Shown piece by piece: positions 11,849-22,870 of a DNA stretch of 64,000 nucleotides. The first letter of the stretch is position 1, and each line of letters begins with the position of its first letter. Source of the stretch: Nipponacmea schrenckii (lineage: Eukaryota > Mollusca > Gastropoda > Lottiidae). A program made the translations under genes and the position numbers. The DNA lies in the NCBI GenBank assembly GCA_030562195.1, contig JAUJPP010000002.1:5518001-5582000 (forward strand), read 5' to 3'. Under the pieces are notes generated by a model. That model was not told the DNA's origin, ran no database searches, and worked only from the letters and a program-made list of their open reading frames with translations.

Positions 11849-12348
11849 NNNNNNNNNNNNNNNNNNNNNNNNNNNNNNNNNNNNNNNNNNNNNNNNNNNN
11901 NNNNNNNNNNNNNNNNNNNNNNNNNNNNNNNNNNNNNNNNNNNNNNNNNNNNNNNNNNNNNNNNNNNNNNNNNNNNNNNNNNNNNNNNNNNNNNNNNNNN
12001 NNNNNNNNNNNNNNNNNNNNNNNNNNNNNNNNNNNNNNNNNNNNNNNNNNNNNNNNNNNNNNNNNNNNNNNNNNNNNNNNNNNNNNNNNNNNNNNNNNNN
12101 NNNNNNNNNNNNNNNNNNNNNNNNNNNNNNNNNNNNNNNNNNNNNNNNNNNNNNNNNNNNNNNNNNNNNNNNNNNNNNNNNNNNNNNNNNNNNNNNNNNN
12201 NNNNNNNNNNNNNNNNNNNNNNNNNNNNNNNNNNNNNNNNNNNNNNNNNNNNNNNNNNNNNNNNNNNNNNNNNNNNNNNNNNNNNNNNNNNNNNNNNNNN
12301 NNNNNNNNNNNNNNNNNNNNNNNNNNNNNNNNNNNNNNNNNNNNNNNN
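11849..12348. other. Assembly gap of exactly 500 N
   Basis: The round number suggests a scaffold placeholder, not a measured length. Frames reading across it are meaningless. Confidence 0.98.
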
Positions 12349-12739
12349 ACTCTTCCTCAAAAATCTTGATAAAATGAATCAAAGTTATTCCATCACATTC
12401 AGTAGATCCTGAGAATGCAACTTTAGGCAAAATACAATGCAACTTAGGTTGTTCAAATGCCCTAAAAACTGGAACTGTTGAATTTGATTCTGGATTCGGA
12501 ATATTATTCACAGATCTACTCTCTGAAGAACTAGGTCTATTTGATCTATTATCGTCATTCATGGCTAATCTAGCAACAGTATCCGACAAACCCGTTACTT
12601 TATTGTTCAAATCACCAAAGTTTTTCATAATTTCCTGTAAACCGGTCATCACTTCAGATAACTGAATATTCTCACTTCCAACATTTGTTTTATCAGCTTT
12701 TCTGGTGTCTTGATCACTTTCTAATTCTGAGTCAGACAT
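12349..12739 (-). CDS. Ty3/gypsy-like gag, N-terminal part cut by the gap
   Basis: The open frame starts MSDSELESDQDTRKAD and contains a likely coiled coil (VMTGLQEIMKNFGDLNNKV), then LPKVAFSGSTECDGITLIHF near its end. A small-residue/Phe-Ser-Gly-Ser segment followed by a helix is common near the start of the Ty3-type gag capsid. It lies 229 bp downstream of a tRNA primer binding site and an LTR-like sequence, the expected order. The rest of the element would fall in or beyond the gap, and no further parts are seen left of it, because copy A begins there. Confidence 0.6.
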
Positions 12740-12968
12740 TTTGAATTATTCAATAAAATTACAAATGTTCTAGAAATTTCTACTAGATCTACTTCCGCCA
12801 GTACCAGGATCTCCACGTGGTCCACTTTTGGGCTTAGATAATAAAGTTAACTAACACACACCAGTTAATAGTAAATTTCACAGTTTATAATAAAAACAGC
12901 AACTCTTTGATGATTCAGGAAAAATGTTTATAAATAACACTGACAAATGACTTACGCAACTTTGAAGG

Positions 12969-12986
12969 ATCCCATCCTCGTCGCCA
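12969..12986 (-). promoter_or_regulatory. Primer binding site, tRNA-Ser(GCU) type
   Basis: TGGCGACGAGGATGGGAT directly follows the LTR-like ...AACA end. It is complementary to the CCA-tailed 3' end of metazoan tRNA-Ser(GCU) (acceptor stem ending CCTCGTCG). Eighteen bases fit. Confidence 0.75.
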
Positions 12987-13195
12987 TGTTTTGTCACACA
13001 CCCATCACTGGCGCCCATGCCGTTCTTGGCTTATGTGTCAAAGTTCAATTTCCTTCAGTTTTGGTACAATCATTTAGTCAATCATTCAAAGACTCCGATA
13101 AAGTTAATTTCAGTTTATTCACAACGATTACATCACAGAATATAAGTTTTATACTAGTTTAGGCTAACCGCCTGTTAACATTACTTGTTCCCACA
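12987..13195 (-). repeat. LTR (5') of a Ty3/gypsy-like element
   Basis: It begins TGTGGGAACAAG and ends ACAAAACA just before the primer binding site. It has a TATA-like TATAAAAC (about 13145-13152) and AATAAA (13114-13119). The upstream limit is a guess because the partner LTR is not in the window; it could reach about 13310. Confidence 0.6.
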
Positions 13196-13429
13196 GCTGG
13201 CCGCTGTTTTCTCTCTTCTAGTCGTTAGTTAGAGTTATCTCCCTTATATCAATATTACCAAAAGAGTTATTTCCCTTATTAAAGCTGACTGCTTCAGGGC
13301 TTAAAGGGGTGGTGTCTCACAACCACAAAATTTAAAAAAAAACATCTTCAAAATGATATTTTATACCGTTTCAACAGTTTCATACAACAGAATAATTTTT
13401 AATATCGGTATTTCATAATGTTGCCTTCA

Positions 13430-13614
13430 AAGGGTTAAAAATTGTCAAAATCAAACTTGTCAGAAATCTCATCAATATAAATGATTAAAGCAAATTTCAT
13501 TCAAAACTGATGAAAACTGTAGTCTCTGTAGCGTTCAAAAGCCAATTGTGGACGGACAGACCGACGGATAGGGGTGACGACAATATACAACCACATTATA
13601 GTGTGTGTGCGTAT
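13430..13614 (-). mobile_element. Pearl/HINE terminal fragment
   Basis: One unit plus a GGAC-type tract (GTGGACGGACAGACCGACGG) and a decayed end GTGTGTGCGTAT. No hairpin end. Confidence 0.6.
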
Positions 13615-13689
13615 CAAAACGGCTGAACTGAACAGCCAAAAATTTCCCGATATTTGATGATAGCTAAACACATGATTTTACTAAAATTT

Positions 13690-14060
13690 AGTTTTGCTCT
13701 GGACTCCGTCTTTAAGAAATGAATGGAGTTTTACGTCCTACTCTTCTGCAAATCGTGGGCTAATGAAGACAGGCAAGGCCATGCAGTGTGCAATGAAAGA
13801 AATTTTGCCAGGACAGCGGCATTAGCCTTCTCTTTTACGATTTACAACTGTTGAGGAATCTTTACCAGACACAGTCTGTTGCACACAGGGTCACAGTTTA
13901 TTGTCCCATCTGAAGGACTAGACACCTTTTCCATGCCAGTCCCAACAACCTGCAAGACTGACAAGTGGACACTGGGCTAAAAAAAATTAGACAGTTCATC
14001 TCAACCTAGCAAGCCAGCATCTAACTCACTGAGCCACTGCCACCAAACATTTTAATAAAT
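13690..14060 (+). repeat. Candidate SINE-like repeat
   Basis: GGAGTTTTACGTCCTACTC, TCCCATCTGAAGGACTAGAC and CTAACTCACTGAGCCACTGC resemble phrases of dispersed mollusc short repeats. No clear A/B boxes or tail. Low confidence. Confidence 0.3.
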
Positions 14061-14502
14061 CCATTTTCCAATAACTTTCACTGAAAATGTATGTCCAGTT
14101 GATCCTGAGAAAAAATGAAGTGTGTTGAATGAAACCAATACTGAGAAAAACGATGTTATTCAAATGTATAAATGTTTCCTCCAGTCGTTCCAGTAGTAAC
14201 TAGTAAACGATAAATCTTACATAATTACATACATTTTTGGCAAGGAATATTAAGATTTTAATAAATATGTTTTTTTGTTTATATCTATTGAAACAGTGTT
14301 GTTATAGGAACAGCATCAGGTTTTTTTTATTGATCTACTAATTCGGTACTATCACAGTTAATGGGTCACTGCATAATATTAGTGAAAGTCAACTGATTGA
14401 CGCAAATTGTCAGATGCATATTGAAAATAGGCTTATCATTTTAAAAATACACAGCAATTAACTTCCAAGGAAATCACTAGGTCGCATTATAAATATTACA
14501 TA

Positions 14503-16130
14503 GATAGCTTGCCAGGCAAAGTAACATACACCCATACATCAGCAATGTTAAATAATTTTTTCTTTGTGTAAGGGGGTTGACAACCTTAAACCTATGTACA
14601 AATAATAGACGATTTCAACCACTTCTTTTCCACCTATCTGAAATATTCAAATATCAATGGAAAGAGGGCACTTTCAGCTATCCACAAATTTATTTCTTTA
14701 TGACATTTCAGCTTTGAGAAATAGGGTATGAAAGATGAACAAAAAAAATGTCAATTATTCCCTTAAAATTAGCATATCTTCTAGACCATTTAATATAGAA
14801 GGTTGAAATTTTGCACAACGCAAGTCTACGTGTATCTCTACAACTTTACATTGGCTTTTTGGAAAATTTTGTTTTGTTTTGAAGATACTGATAGGAAATT
14901 AAAATTTTGCGTGTGCATTTACGAAAAATTGAATTTTTAAAAAACTATTCATTTTATAAAAAAAAGCCAACGTAAATTTAGAGGACATCGTAAGCTTTAG
15001 CTGAAGCCAAAGTTTGTAAAAATCGGATAAATTGCAAGAGAGATATGCTTTTGGAAAAATGGCAGTTTTTTCAACATTTTGCAAACACATGTAAACCTTA
15101 TGTAATTAACCATCATGTTGTTACAAGATTGTCTTTCATGCTGTAGAAATCTTTAAGCACCTTTTAGGCATCGATATGCACCAATAACCACATAATTGGA
15201 GTTCTAAAACAATGGATTAGCACATGTCAAAACACTCCTACCCACCAATAATAAAATTTCTGTTTACATGTGACGTAATGATTTATGGGACATCATGCGA
15301 CTTCTGGATTCCATTTAGCTGATGACGTAGTACTCAAAAATGTCAACTGACAACGTAATTTGTACATCTACATAGAGGAATACACCATTGTGTTCTATAA
15401 ATAGATTATCTTTACGGACCGATATCTGACAAACTACTGAAGCGATTGAGCTAAAACTTTTACTAGATGAGTTTTTTAAATGCCAAATAGAATAGATATC
15501 AACTTAATACGTTTCTTGATTGAAATACACCTTGAACGATAAGGTTGTCAACCCCCTTAATAGCATATGTTTATACAAACCTTTACTTCTAGGTCGTCAG
15601 ATTTGAACTCGACTGCTGTCTTGTCAATTCCATAGCTCACAACAAGTTTCATCAAAATCCATTTAAAATTGTAGTTTCTATTTTTCCTACATTTTATGCA
15701 AGAAATAGTCAAATTTCAATCTTATATTCTTAATACTCTAATTGAATTGAACTTTCAGTCAACTTTATAACTTGTAGAAGAATTCTCAATGACCAGTAAG
15801 CTATTATCATTAAGAATCATATTTGAGGGCTGACAACTTTATTTGTCATGCTTATGTTTGGTACTTTTGGAATTGAAAGATAATTATTATAATACAGACT
15901 TGATATAGAATAACATCAATGAATAGTGACTGATTTAACTTGACAAGCATAATTATAGGATTTTCAAACTTGTCCAAGATCTCATTAATATATAAATGAT
16001 CACACCAATTTTCATTAAATTTGATGGAAAATGTAGTCTATTGCGTATTGTGGACGGAAGGACCGATGGACTGACGGATGGACGGACAGGGATGATAACA
16101 ATATATAACCATATAATAATGTGAGAATAT
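14503..16130 (-). mobile_element. Decayed pearl/HINE element next to the exon c donor
   Basis: The low end is GATAG with the CTTGCC-A-GGCAA hairpin and a decayed ATACACCCATAC. A TA-flanked MITE (14571-15557) interrupts it. The array resumes at about 15590 and ends with a GGAC-like tract (16051-16088) and GTGAGAATAT. Its ATIR end lies at intron position +18 relative to the SMURF exon c donor. Confidence 0.65.
14571..15557 (+). mobile_element. TA-flanked MITE with AGGGGGTTGACAACC termini
   Basis: TIR AGGGGGTTGACAACCTT lies at both ends with TA at 14569-14570 and 15558-15559. A second copy in inverse orientation is at 55987-57028. The TA duplication and about 1-kb size suggest a Tc1/mariner-type non-autonomous element. 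A 63-codon frame (15090-14899, minus) recurs broken in the second copy; function is unlikely. Confidence 0.75.
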
Positions 16131-16147
16131 AACAATAAAGCCCTTAC

Positions 16148-16425
16148 CATAGCCATTAGGTAATGTTGATTCATTATGCAGTTGACCTCTATTCAAATAA
16201 TTACGATGTCTTGCTGATCTTCGACGTATGAAATTTATTGCGCTGCCCGCTGTATTATTATTATTATTACTATCATCAGTGGTAATGGTATGACTAATGG
16301 AGGAGTGTGAAGCAGTCGTTGTGTTGATTGTGTTATTCACAATGGATGAAGTAGATGATGGAGAAGACAAACTCTGGGAAACTTGATCAACTACACTGAC
16401 AGGACGTAAACATTCTGCAGCAGAT
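16148..16425 (-). CDS. Smurf: SMURF-like E3 ubiquitin ligase, WW1-WW2 linker exon
   Basis: A 278-bp exon (1 + 92 codons + 1) starts SAAECLRPVSVVDQVSQ, passes through a Ser/Thr/Asn-rich stretch with five consecutive Asn, and ends RRRSARHRNYLNRGQLHN then LPNGYG. The RHRNY...L.(N/E)GY segment matches the SMURF linker leading into WW2. The acceptor is ATTATTTTCAG and the donor GTAAGGGC. The leading A completes Arg with CG from WW1. The exon is closely flanked by mobile DNA: a copia-type LTR starts 266 bp upstream, and a decayed pearl element begins 17 nt after the donor. Confidence 0.92.
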
Positions 16426-16426
16426 C

Positions 16427-16691
16427 TGAAAATAATAATTCTTTTTGTTTATTTCATGAATAGATGCATGTCTTGTTAAGTCACCATATACAGAGGCATC
16501 TTCATATATAGTATAATCATAAACAGTTAAACATACAGACAAAAGCCCACCACCTTCACACGCCTATGACTAGGACACAAGTGACGCTATTGTCACCGCA
16601 CGGATATTACCCAACACGCAATACTATCAAGCAATGTCACTGACATGGCCCTGTGCCAACTAGCAGACGATATCTAATAATATAACTGACA
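16427..16691 (-). repeat. Copia-type 3' LTR region, limit uncertain
   Basis: After the pol remnant, a purine tract (GAAAGAGGGGAG) is followed at 16691 by TGTCAGTTATATTATTAG, the expected 3' LTR start. The rest reaches to the acceptor of SMURF exon c with no obvious boundary; AATAAA occurs shortly before the acceptor. How much is LTR and how much original intron cannot be told without the second LTR. Confidence 0.5.
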
Positions 16692-16832
16692 CTCCCCTCT
16701 TTCTATTACATGAATATATAAATATTCTATAAGGTGGTGCTAAAGGTTGTGAGTTCAAAACAAATTACAAACAATGAAATGTTAAATAAATATTACATTA
16801 CAGAATAAACTAGTAATTGCATTATTTACATG

Positions 16833-17430
16833 TTATTTATCGACATTTACATAGGTGGGAAATTCACCATGAATGAAGACGTTCCGGAGATGGACAGATG
16901 TGGCCCCCCTTTTAGTGAGACAATCTGACAATTGTCGACTTTCTACAATCCAATTAACTGCTTGCAATTCCCCTCTTTCTAACATTTGTTTTATAGATGC
17001 AATGTCAATTCTTAATCGTTTTTCTTGTACCAATTTAGTTGAATAAAGATTTTCATATAAAGACTTGTTATCAATATATCTTACAATTGGGATTTTATTA
17101 CATGTATGATCAAAAAATAAAATTTCTGTTAGCAATAAGCCTAGATAAAATGACATATCGAGTCCATCAACTAATGCCAAAGTTTCAGCTGCAATTGTAC
17201 TTTTTATAACTCTCCTTATTTTCTTAGCAGCCCAAGCAATTGGACAAAACTTTCCATTATCCCCTAGCAAAAATATGACATAACCTTCAGCACTAGAGAC
17301 CCCATCCCCTAGATTTGCATATGAGGCATCTGAAAACAAAACAATTTGGATGTTTTTGATTTCCCCTAAATTAGGAAAAAAGAGCTCACAATTATCATTT
17401 TTAACTTTTCTGACTAGCTTAATAGCAAAA
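16833..17430 (-). pseudogene. Ty1/copia-type RNase H remnant
   Basis: The frame reads IKLVRKVKNDNCELFF, then FSDASYANLGDG, STIAAETLALVDGL and RYIDNKSLYENLYSTK. The acidic residues of the copia RNase H (SDAS, AAET, IDNKS) are all present and the C-terminal EKRLRIDIASIKQ block is intact. The N-terminal side is broken by a stop near 17437, where it adjoins the truncated reverse transcriptase in another frame. It is the 3' end of pol; the purine tract and LTR follow. Confidence 0.85.
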
Positions 17431-17955
17431 TGCTAAAGTTTCAACCGTGTCATTTTTAACACAGACAGTTATATCAAGAACGTCATAACTTAAGTCAGGA
17501 CGAGTTTGGTTTGCTAACCAATCATTCAAGCCGTATACACACTTGTTTAATTTCCACAATTGATCATTATTCACAGCCTCTTTAAGAGGTTTAAGAAACA
17601 CTTTACGGGACATAGGCTTTCCTTGAAGAAAGGCAGCCTTAATGTCGATTGATTCACATTTCCAATTTAAGGTAGCACATAAAGCTAACATGATGCGCAT
17701 AGTTTCTTTCCTAGCAGTGGGTGAATCAGATTTGACATCAGGCTCTTCAAATCCTCTCGCCACAAGTCTCGCCTTATATTCAATTTCACCGTCAATTGCT
17801 TTCGCTGTAATAACCCATCTAGAACTAATATAATTCTGTCCATTATTCTGCATTTCACTATATACCTTAAAGTTTTTCCAATTCAAAAGTTCTTTTTCTT
17901 TAGCCTCTTCAATTTTCTTATTCCCATCAGACTGGTTAATCTGGACCTCTTCCAA
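17419..17955 (-). pseudogene. Ty1/copia-type reverse transcriptase, internally deleted
   Basis: It contains WVITAKAIDGEIEYKARLVA RGFEE and SIDIKAAFLQGKP, the fingers/palm start of copia-type RT, and KLNKCVYGLND. It then jumps to WLANQTRPDLSYDV, which normally lies over a hundred residues later. The segment with the catalytic YVDD is therefore deleted, and the enzyme cannot work. It sits between integrase (upstream) and RNase H in the copia order. Confidence 0.85.
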
Positions 17956-18157
17956 ATCTAATTTCCATTCTTTTACTTCTGTTGCAAATTCTAGGCCCTT
18001 TACATGTTGTTCGTTTTCATCCTGTATAATTATATACGCCCAATTTCTTCCAGTTTCTTTCCCTCCCCTGCTAATTACAACACTCTTCTTCCATTCATCG
18101 CTATCTAAAAGTTTATAGGATATGACATCACCTGTTTGTCGAAGAACTCTATTTTCT

Positions 18158-19253
18158 TTAACCGTAATAGACTCTTTTGGCTGTTACAGGGGTTGTAGGG
18201 TTTTCTGAATTTGATGCTGGAGTTGACTCATCTAGCTCATCTTCAATGGATTCTGCAACAGGTGGCACAGATTTGGCATCATTTTCTGCTACTTCTTTAT
18301 TAAGAACTTCAGGTGATCCTTCTCCAATTTTAATAAGTCTGCAGGGATGTACTCTCACTTAGATATTTCCATGTCTAACGAACACCACTTTGCCATCTTG
18401 TCCGATAACGTACCCAGGACCTTTCCATTTTTGACTATCTTCCCTCTTATAATAACCTTGTCACCAGATTGAAAATGTTCATCAGGATTCCCTCTAATTT
18501 GATGGCGTAGGGCTCTCCTTATTCTTTCTGAGCTTTCAGCCTTTATAAAGGCTCTTCTTCCAGAGTGTAAAGCATAAAGCTGGCTTGCAAAGAGTTCATT
18601 ACGTGTTGTGCCTTCTAGTGCCAGTAACTTGTCATTAGAAACGGATGGTAGATTCAGGTTGGTGCCAAAAACTAGTTGATGGGGACTCCATCCGTATACC
18701 ATCTGAAGAGAGTTCTTTGCATTCACCACCCATGCTAGGGCACTATCGATCTTGAGTTTCGGATTATCTTCTAAAATTTTCTTTACACAATCATCCATTA
18801 TTGCATGGTTCCTTTCGCAAAGTCCATTTTGCCAAGGGGAATAACCTGCAGTGTTAATTGCTTCATATTCATATTCTCACACATATCGTGAAAACTTTCA
18901 TTCGCAAATTCCCCTAAGTTATCTGCAAGAAATTTTTTAGGTGCACCAATCCATTTGATCAATATCTGCTCAATGATAGTATCAGGAGTTTTGTTGTAAA
19001 TAACTGATGCTATACTAAATCTAGTGGCCATGTCTATAATGTGGAGAAAATACACACCTGGTTTCCAAAATATAAGGTTTAGGGCAACAACCTCATTAAA
19101 TTGTGTAGCCAAAGGTAGACACACAACTGGCATTGATGGAGTTTTTTTATATCTTTTGCAAACAACACAGTTTTCCTCAAGTTCATTACTTATTCTCGAA
19201 CAGTTTTCATTTAGCACACCTGCATCCTTCATTAGAGATTTGAGCCTACGCAA
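18158..19253 (-). pseudogene. Ty1/copia-type integrase, frameshifted
   Basis: Zinc-binding Cys (CVVCKRY) is followed by ALNLIFWKPGVYFLHIIDMA, where the first catalytic Asp (usually ALDL) is Asn. FLADNLGEFANESF keeps the second Asp. The third acidic residue is in SPWQNGLCERNHAI, in another frame after a frameshift near 18845. A second shift and a stop follow near 18400, then a tail with LRVHPCRLIKIGEG-like sequence (18358-18158). A mutated catalytic residue and several breaks mark it as dead. Confidence 0.85.
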
Positions 19254-19272
19254 AGAAGGATGTGCGAACTGC

Positions 19273-19518
19273 TTACTTCTCGTCTTTCATTGTTATGAAG
19301 ATTTCTTTATCTTGATCTAGCTGGATACAGTAATGACCGGCCAAGGTGCAGTCCAAAGGAATACTCTTTCCAAAGATTTCAGCAGAATCGTTTTCAAGGT
19401 CCAACTTTATTTTCGCCTTTTTCATTGCCTCTTTACTCAGTAATAAGGGTATATCACTGTCAACCACATCTGACACTATAAAGCACTCCACACCCGCCAT
19501 CTTACACGGAAATGTCAC
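19273..19518 (-). pseudogene. Retrotransposon aspartic protease, C-terminal part
   Basis: FIVSDVVDSDIPLLLSKEAM is the conserved post-flap part of retrotransposon proteases. The D(S/T)G active-site segment should lie upstream, but only about 40 bp separate this from the gag zinc knuckle, so it is deleted. Confidence 0.7.
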
Positions 19519-19539
19519 CTTATATTTTGATTATAAATT

Positions 19540-20255
19540 GGAATCTGGACATTCCTTCAGTAAGTGTTAAAAGGATCCGCAGCTTCTGCAACGGAGAGGG
19601 TTTCCATCAGGCCCTGGTGGATTTATCTTTTTAGTGACCTCCTGATATTGGTTTTGTTGTGGTCGATAATTATTTCTTCTATAATTCGGATATCTAGGAC
19701 GGTTGGAAAAAACCCTATTCTGAGCTGCGAAGATTTCTTCTGTGGTGTAAATTCTTGATTCTGCATCTGTGGATTCTATCTTTATAGCAGTACTTGAAAC
19801 ACTATTACTCAGTCCTAAAGCCTGTTGTCCAAAAAATTTTCTCAGAGCCATGGTCATTTGCTGGAAGAGAGTCTCTGTGTTTGAATAATCCACACTAGTT
19901 AACACCAATTGTTTATCCTTTGGCTCTAGACCAGCACAATCCAAAATTTTAAATGCCAACACAGACGGTGGAAGGTCCATTTTAAATTTTTTAATTTTAT
20001 AATAAGTATTCTCAAATTCCATGACATATGTGTCCATTGAAACATCTTGTTTTCTTTTGAATCTATCAAACTCTATGTAGACTTCATAGGCTTCAGTCAA
20101 AGAATCCTTTTTGTATAGTTTATCCAAAAATTCAATCAATGTTTTTACACCATTTTCTTGGGTTAACGTTTCGATCTCCAATTCACTGAAAACTTTGTCT
20201 CTGGTAGAGCCAGCTTTTATTAAATCAACTTTTAGTTTACAAGAGGAGTATGTTG
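19540..20255 (-). pseudogene. Ty1/copia-type gag, N-terminally truncated
   Basis: The frame contains ELEIETLTQENGVKTLIEFL, LYKKDSLTEAYEVYIEF and MDTYVMEFENTYYKIK, a gag capsid type common in invertebrate copia elements. It ends in a CCHC zinc knuckle, CRSCGSF-stop-HLLKEC, with a nonsense codon inside the fourth spacer position. The N-terminal part, leader and 5' LTR are absent; the frame is continuous with the hAT zinc finger next door, so a deletion joined the two elements. Confidence 0.8.
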
Positions 20256-20955
20256 TTAGGTGATGCACTTTAAGGTGTTGATAGAGGTATTGCCCCTCTT
20301 CGCTCCTACCGTTTTCTTACAATATCTGCATAAAATAGTTTGTTGCAAATCGTCCACTTCGTCAAACCCAAAATACAACCACACGTCACTTGTACTAGTT
20401 CTTTTTGGCACCAGATTTGTTCTATTTCTATCGTTTGGTGGATTTAACTGCGAATCGTTAGGCCTTTCATCAGCATTATTCTCTACTTGTCTTGCCAGCG
20501 AAGTAATTTCATCGTCTGATGAATCCTTTGTCAATTCCGTTACGCCGTTAGGTTTTTTTAAAGCGAAATCAATTTGTGTCAGCTTAGGCCTATTGGTAAT
20601 TTGCATGCCGGAAAAAGTGGTAACACGTGCCTTTAAGAACAGGGTAAAATTCTTTAATCATAATTATTTAATTTTTCTGATTTATCGTTTTTTTTTCTTA
20701 AACTATGCTTTTACACACAAATTATAATGAAATAAAATATATGACACATGATAATTCAGGAAAACGACACAAAAATTACTGTGGTATGATCATATGTACA
20801 TTGGGAACGGGGTAAATATTAACGGGAGACAACTCTTTTTAACAATATCGTGATATTTCACTTAGACGATATGTATGGCGATATAATTTTTTTTCAATAT
20901 CGTTTGATTACTAGAATTTTCATACCGGTTTATATTGAAATATCGCCCATCCCTA
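20235..20955 (-). mobile_element. hAT element, 5' half
   Basis: The right end is the inverse of TAGGGATGGGCGATATT, followed by repeats of CGATAT, a leader, and a BED zinc-finger coding region. The 3' half is lost at the junction with copia gag near 20235-20255. No 8-bp duplication partner was found for its right flank (ATAAACAT). 31797-32330 is the same sequence in the other orientation. Confidence 0.8.
20236..20606 (-). pseudogene. BED zinc finger of a hAT transposase
   Basis: From Met at 20606: MQITNRPKLTQIDFALKK, an acidic low-complexity stretch, then SDVWLYFGFDEVDDLQQT and LCRYCKKTVGAKRGNT. This is the BED finger (C-x2-C). The distal half, QHLKVHHLTTY, is in another frame after a frameshift at about 20285, supplying the His residues. 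BED fingers bind the transposon ends in hAT transposases. The catalytic domain is missing. Confidence 0.85.
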
Positions 20956-21125
20956 ATAAACATTCACACCAAGTTTTGTCAAAATCCAACCAAAAAACCA
21001 CCTTCCTATTGTGTTAACAAAGAATCATAGAACAAAGGCAGACTGTTTTCAATAACAAGGGCTCATAATAAATATTTCTTGATTGGTCTGATTTCTAACA
21101 GGGTTCATCCTTGGATTAAAACAAA

Positions 21126-22048
21126 GATAGCTTGCCAGGCAAGGTAATATACGCCCACTGGCAGCATTGATTATGAATGAAACCTAGGCTTAGAAAATTA
21201 TCAGATCATCATTAAATTTAATAGTGCACATCTTCAAAATGATATCAACACACATACAAACAATCAAAAGAATACATAAAGAATTGTAGCCTGTAGAGTG
21301 AGCACGAGTTGCAACCTATAGGTTACAGAGTGAAAAAAGCAAAGTCAAACACGATATTTCACTAAAAAATTATCCAACAAAATAAAAATCAAAAGAATCC
21401 ATAAAGAATTGTAGCATGTAGAGTGAGCATGAGTTGCACCCTATAGCTAATGAAGTGAAAAATGTTAAGTCAGATGCGGTATTTCATTGTGCCTTCTAGA
21501 GTGTTTATAAGCCAAAAAGTTGAACGCGTTTTCAAAAACAAGGGCAATAACTGACACTAAATATTTTTCGATTTAGCTGATTTTCAATAGGGGTCATCCT
21601 TGGGCGATAACAAATACTCAAGCCAAGTTTCATCAAAATCCATTAAGAATTATTCTTTCAAGAGTGTTTACAAGCTAAAATTGAAAGCGTTTTCAAGAAC
21701 AAGGGCTATAACTCATATTAAATATTTATCGATTTCGTGGGTTGGTCAATAGGGTTCATCCTTGAGTTATAACAAACTCTCACACCAAGTCTCATCAAAA
21801 TCCGTTTGTATTGTAGAGTGTTTACGAGCCATTCAAGAACAAGGGCAAGAACTCATACTAAATTTTTTCAGATTTCATTGATTTTCAATAGGGTTCATCC
21901 TTGCGTGATCATCAACACTCATATCAAGTTTCATCAAAATCTGTAAAGAATTGCACCCTCTAGAGTGTTTACGAGCAATTGTGGACAAACGGACGGACGA
22001 ACGGATGGGGTGACGACAATATACGTCCCCCATTTCATGTGGGCGTAT
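21126..22048 (-). mobile_element. Pearl/HINE element
   Basis: GATAG, hairpin CTTGCC-A-GGCAAG, ATACGCCCAC, then a variant 5' segment with GTAGAGTGAGCACGAGTTGC repeated (also at 51.8-52.4 kb), four standard units, GGAC/GGACGA tract (21981-22003) and GTGGGCGTAT. Confidence 0.85.
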
Positions 22049-22079
22049 AAAAAAATTAATCAGTTAAGGAATCTTGCTC

Positions 22080-22610
22080 TTCAGAGAATCCTTGTTTCGC
22101 TGCACTGAAGAAAACCTACCTAATCCCACTGCACTTAATTCAGTCCAATACGTCAAACAAAATTGGCATATCCTGTCAGCGTCACACGTTTTTCGGAACA
22201 TTTTCCGCTCCTCTCCAGTCATTGGAAAGATCCCCACATTAAGAGATATCCTCACTAGTGCAAAATTAAAAATTCCCCAAATAGCAGGCCAACAAGGCCG
22301 TGTAGTGCGTCAAACTAACCCCAGTTGCCACTCCAGGGATTGTAACAATTGTTCCAAAATCTCCAAAAATGAGATTATAAGTTCAGACACGAAAAGAATG
22401 TACCCAGGTGTTTAAAACATCCATTGCCAATCAAGCAATCTTATTTATCTCATTACCTGCAAATCATGCAATAAACAATACACAGGAGAAACTAAAAGAA
22501 GTCTCACTGTGAGAATCATTGAACACTAAGCGGATATCAGATCACGTCGGGAAACATTTTAATTTACGTGGTCACTCACACAAAGTTTTATACAAATCAA
22601 TTGAAAATTG
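22080..22610 (+). pseudogene. Penelope-like element 3' fragment with GIY-YIG endonuclease
   Basis: The frames read IPTLRDILTSAKLKIPQ, then after breaks NLIYLITCKSCNKQYTGET, SLTVRIIEH, a stop, and ADIRSRRE, then another shift to NLRGHSH. LIY.I.C..C...Y.GET...L..R..EH is the GIY-YIG nuclease signature of Penelope-like retroelements. Several stops and shifts show it is dead. The RT is absent. Confidence 0.8.
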
Positions 22611-22689
22611 TAGCTTCTATTGTGTCATATTCATGTGGGCGTATAAAAAGAGTGTACCAAATGTTGTTATAAAAACAAATTATCGGGTA

Positions 22690-22865
22690 AAATAATGGAT
22701 CAAATTATCATCTTAATCGGGGGATTAATTAATCAGGCAATGATAATATTATTACGGGATGAGATTGACGCGTGTCAAGGGCAATAAAAATAAAAATATA
22801 GAATATTTTATTGATTTATGGTGATGAATTTTGACATAGAAAACGGAAAATTATTGTTACGAAAA
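22690..22865. repeat. Short dispersed repeat (ATTACGGGATGAGATT...)
   Basis: A block around 22750-22860 with TATTACGGGATGAGATTGAC is similar to 33540-33670. No ends or coding seen. Confidence 0.45.
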
Positions 22866-22870
22866 AAAAA

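Noticed and set aside
11545..12739. Long frames across 11849-12348
   Set aside because: Their length comes from the run of N; only the part right of 12348 on the minus strand has real gag-like sequence.
19567..20268. BED-gag frame as a domesticated host gene
   Set aside because: The finger is frameshifted and the zinc knuckle has a stop; neighbouring pol is also broken, so decay is the simpler reading.
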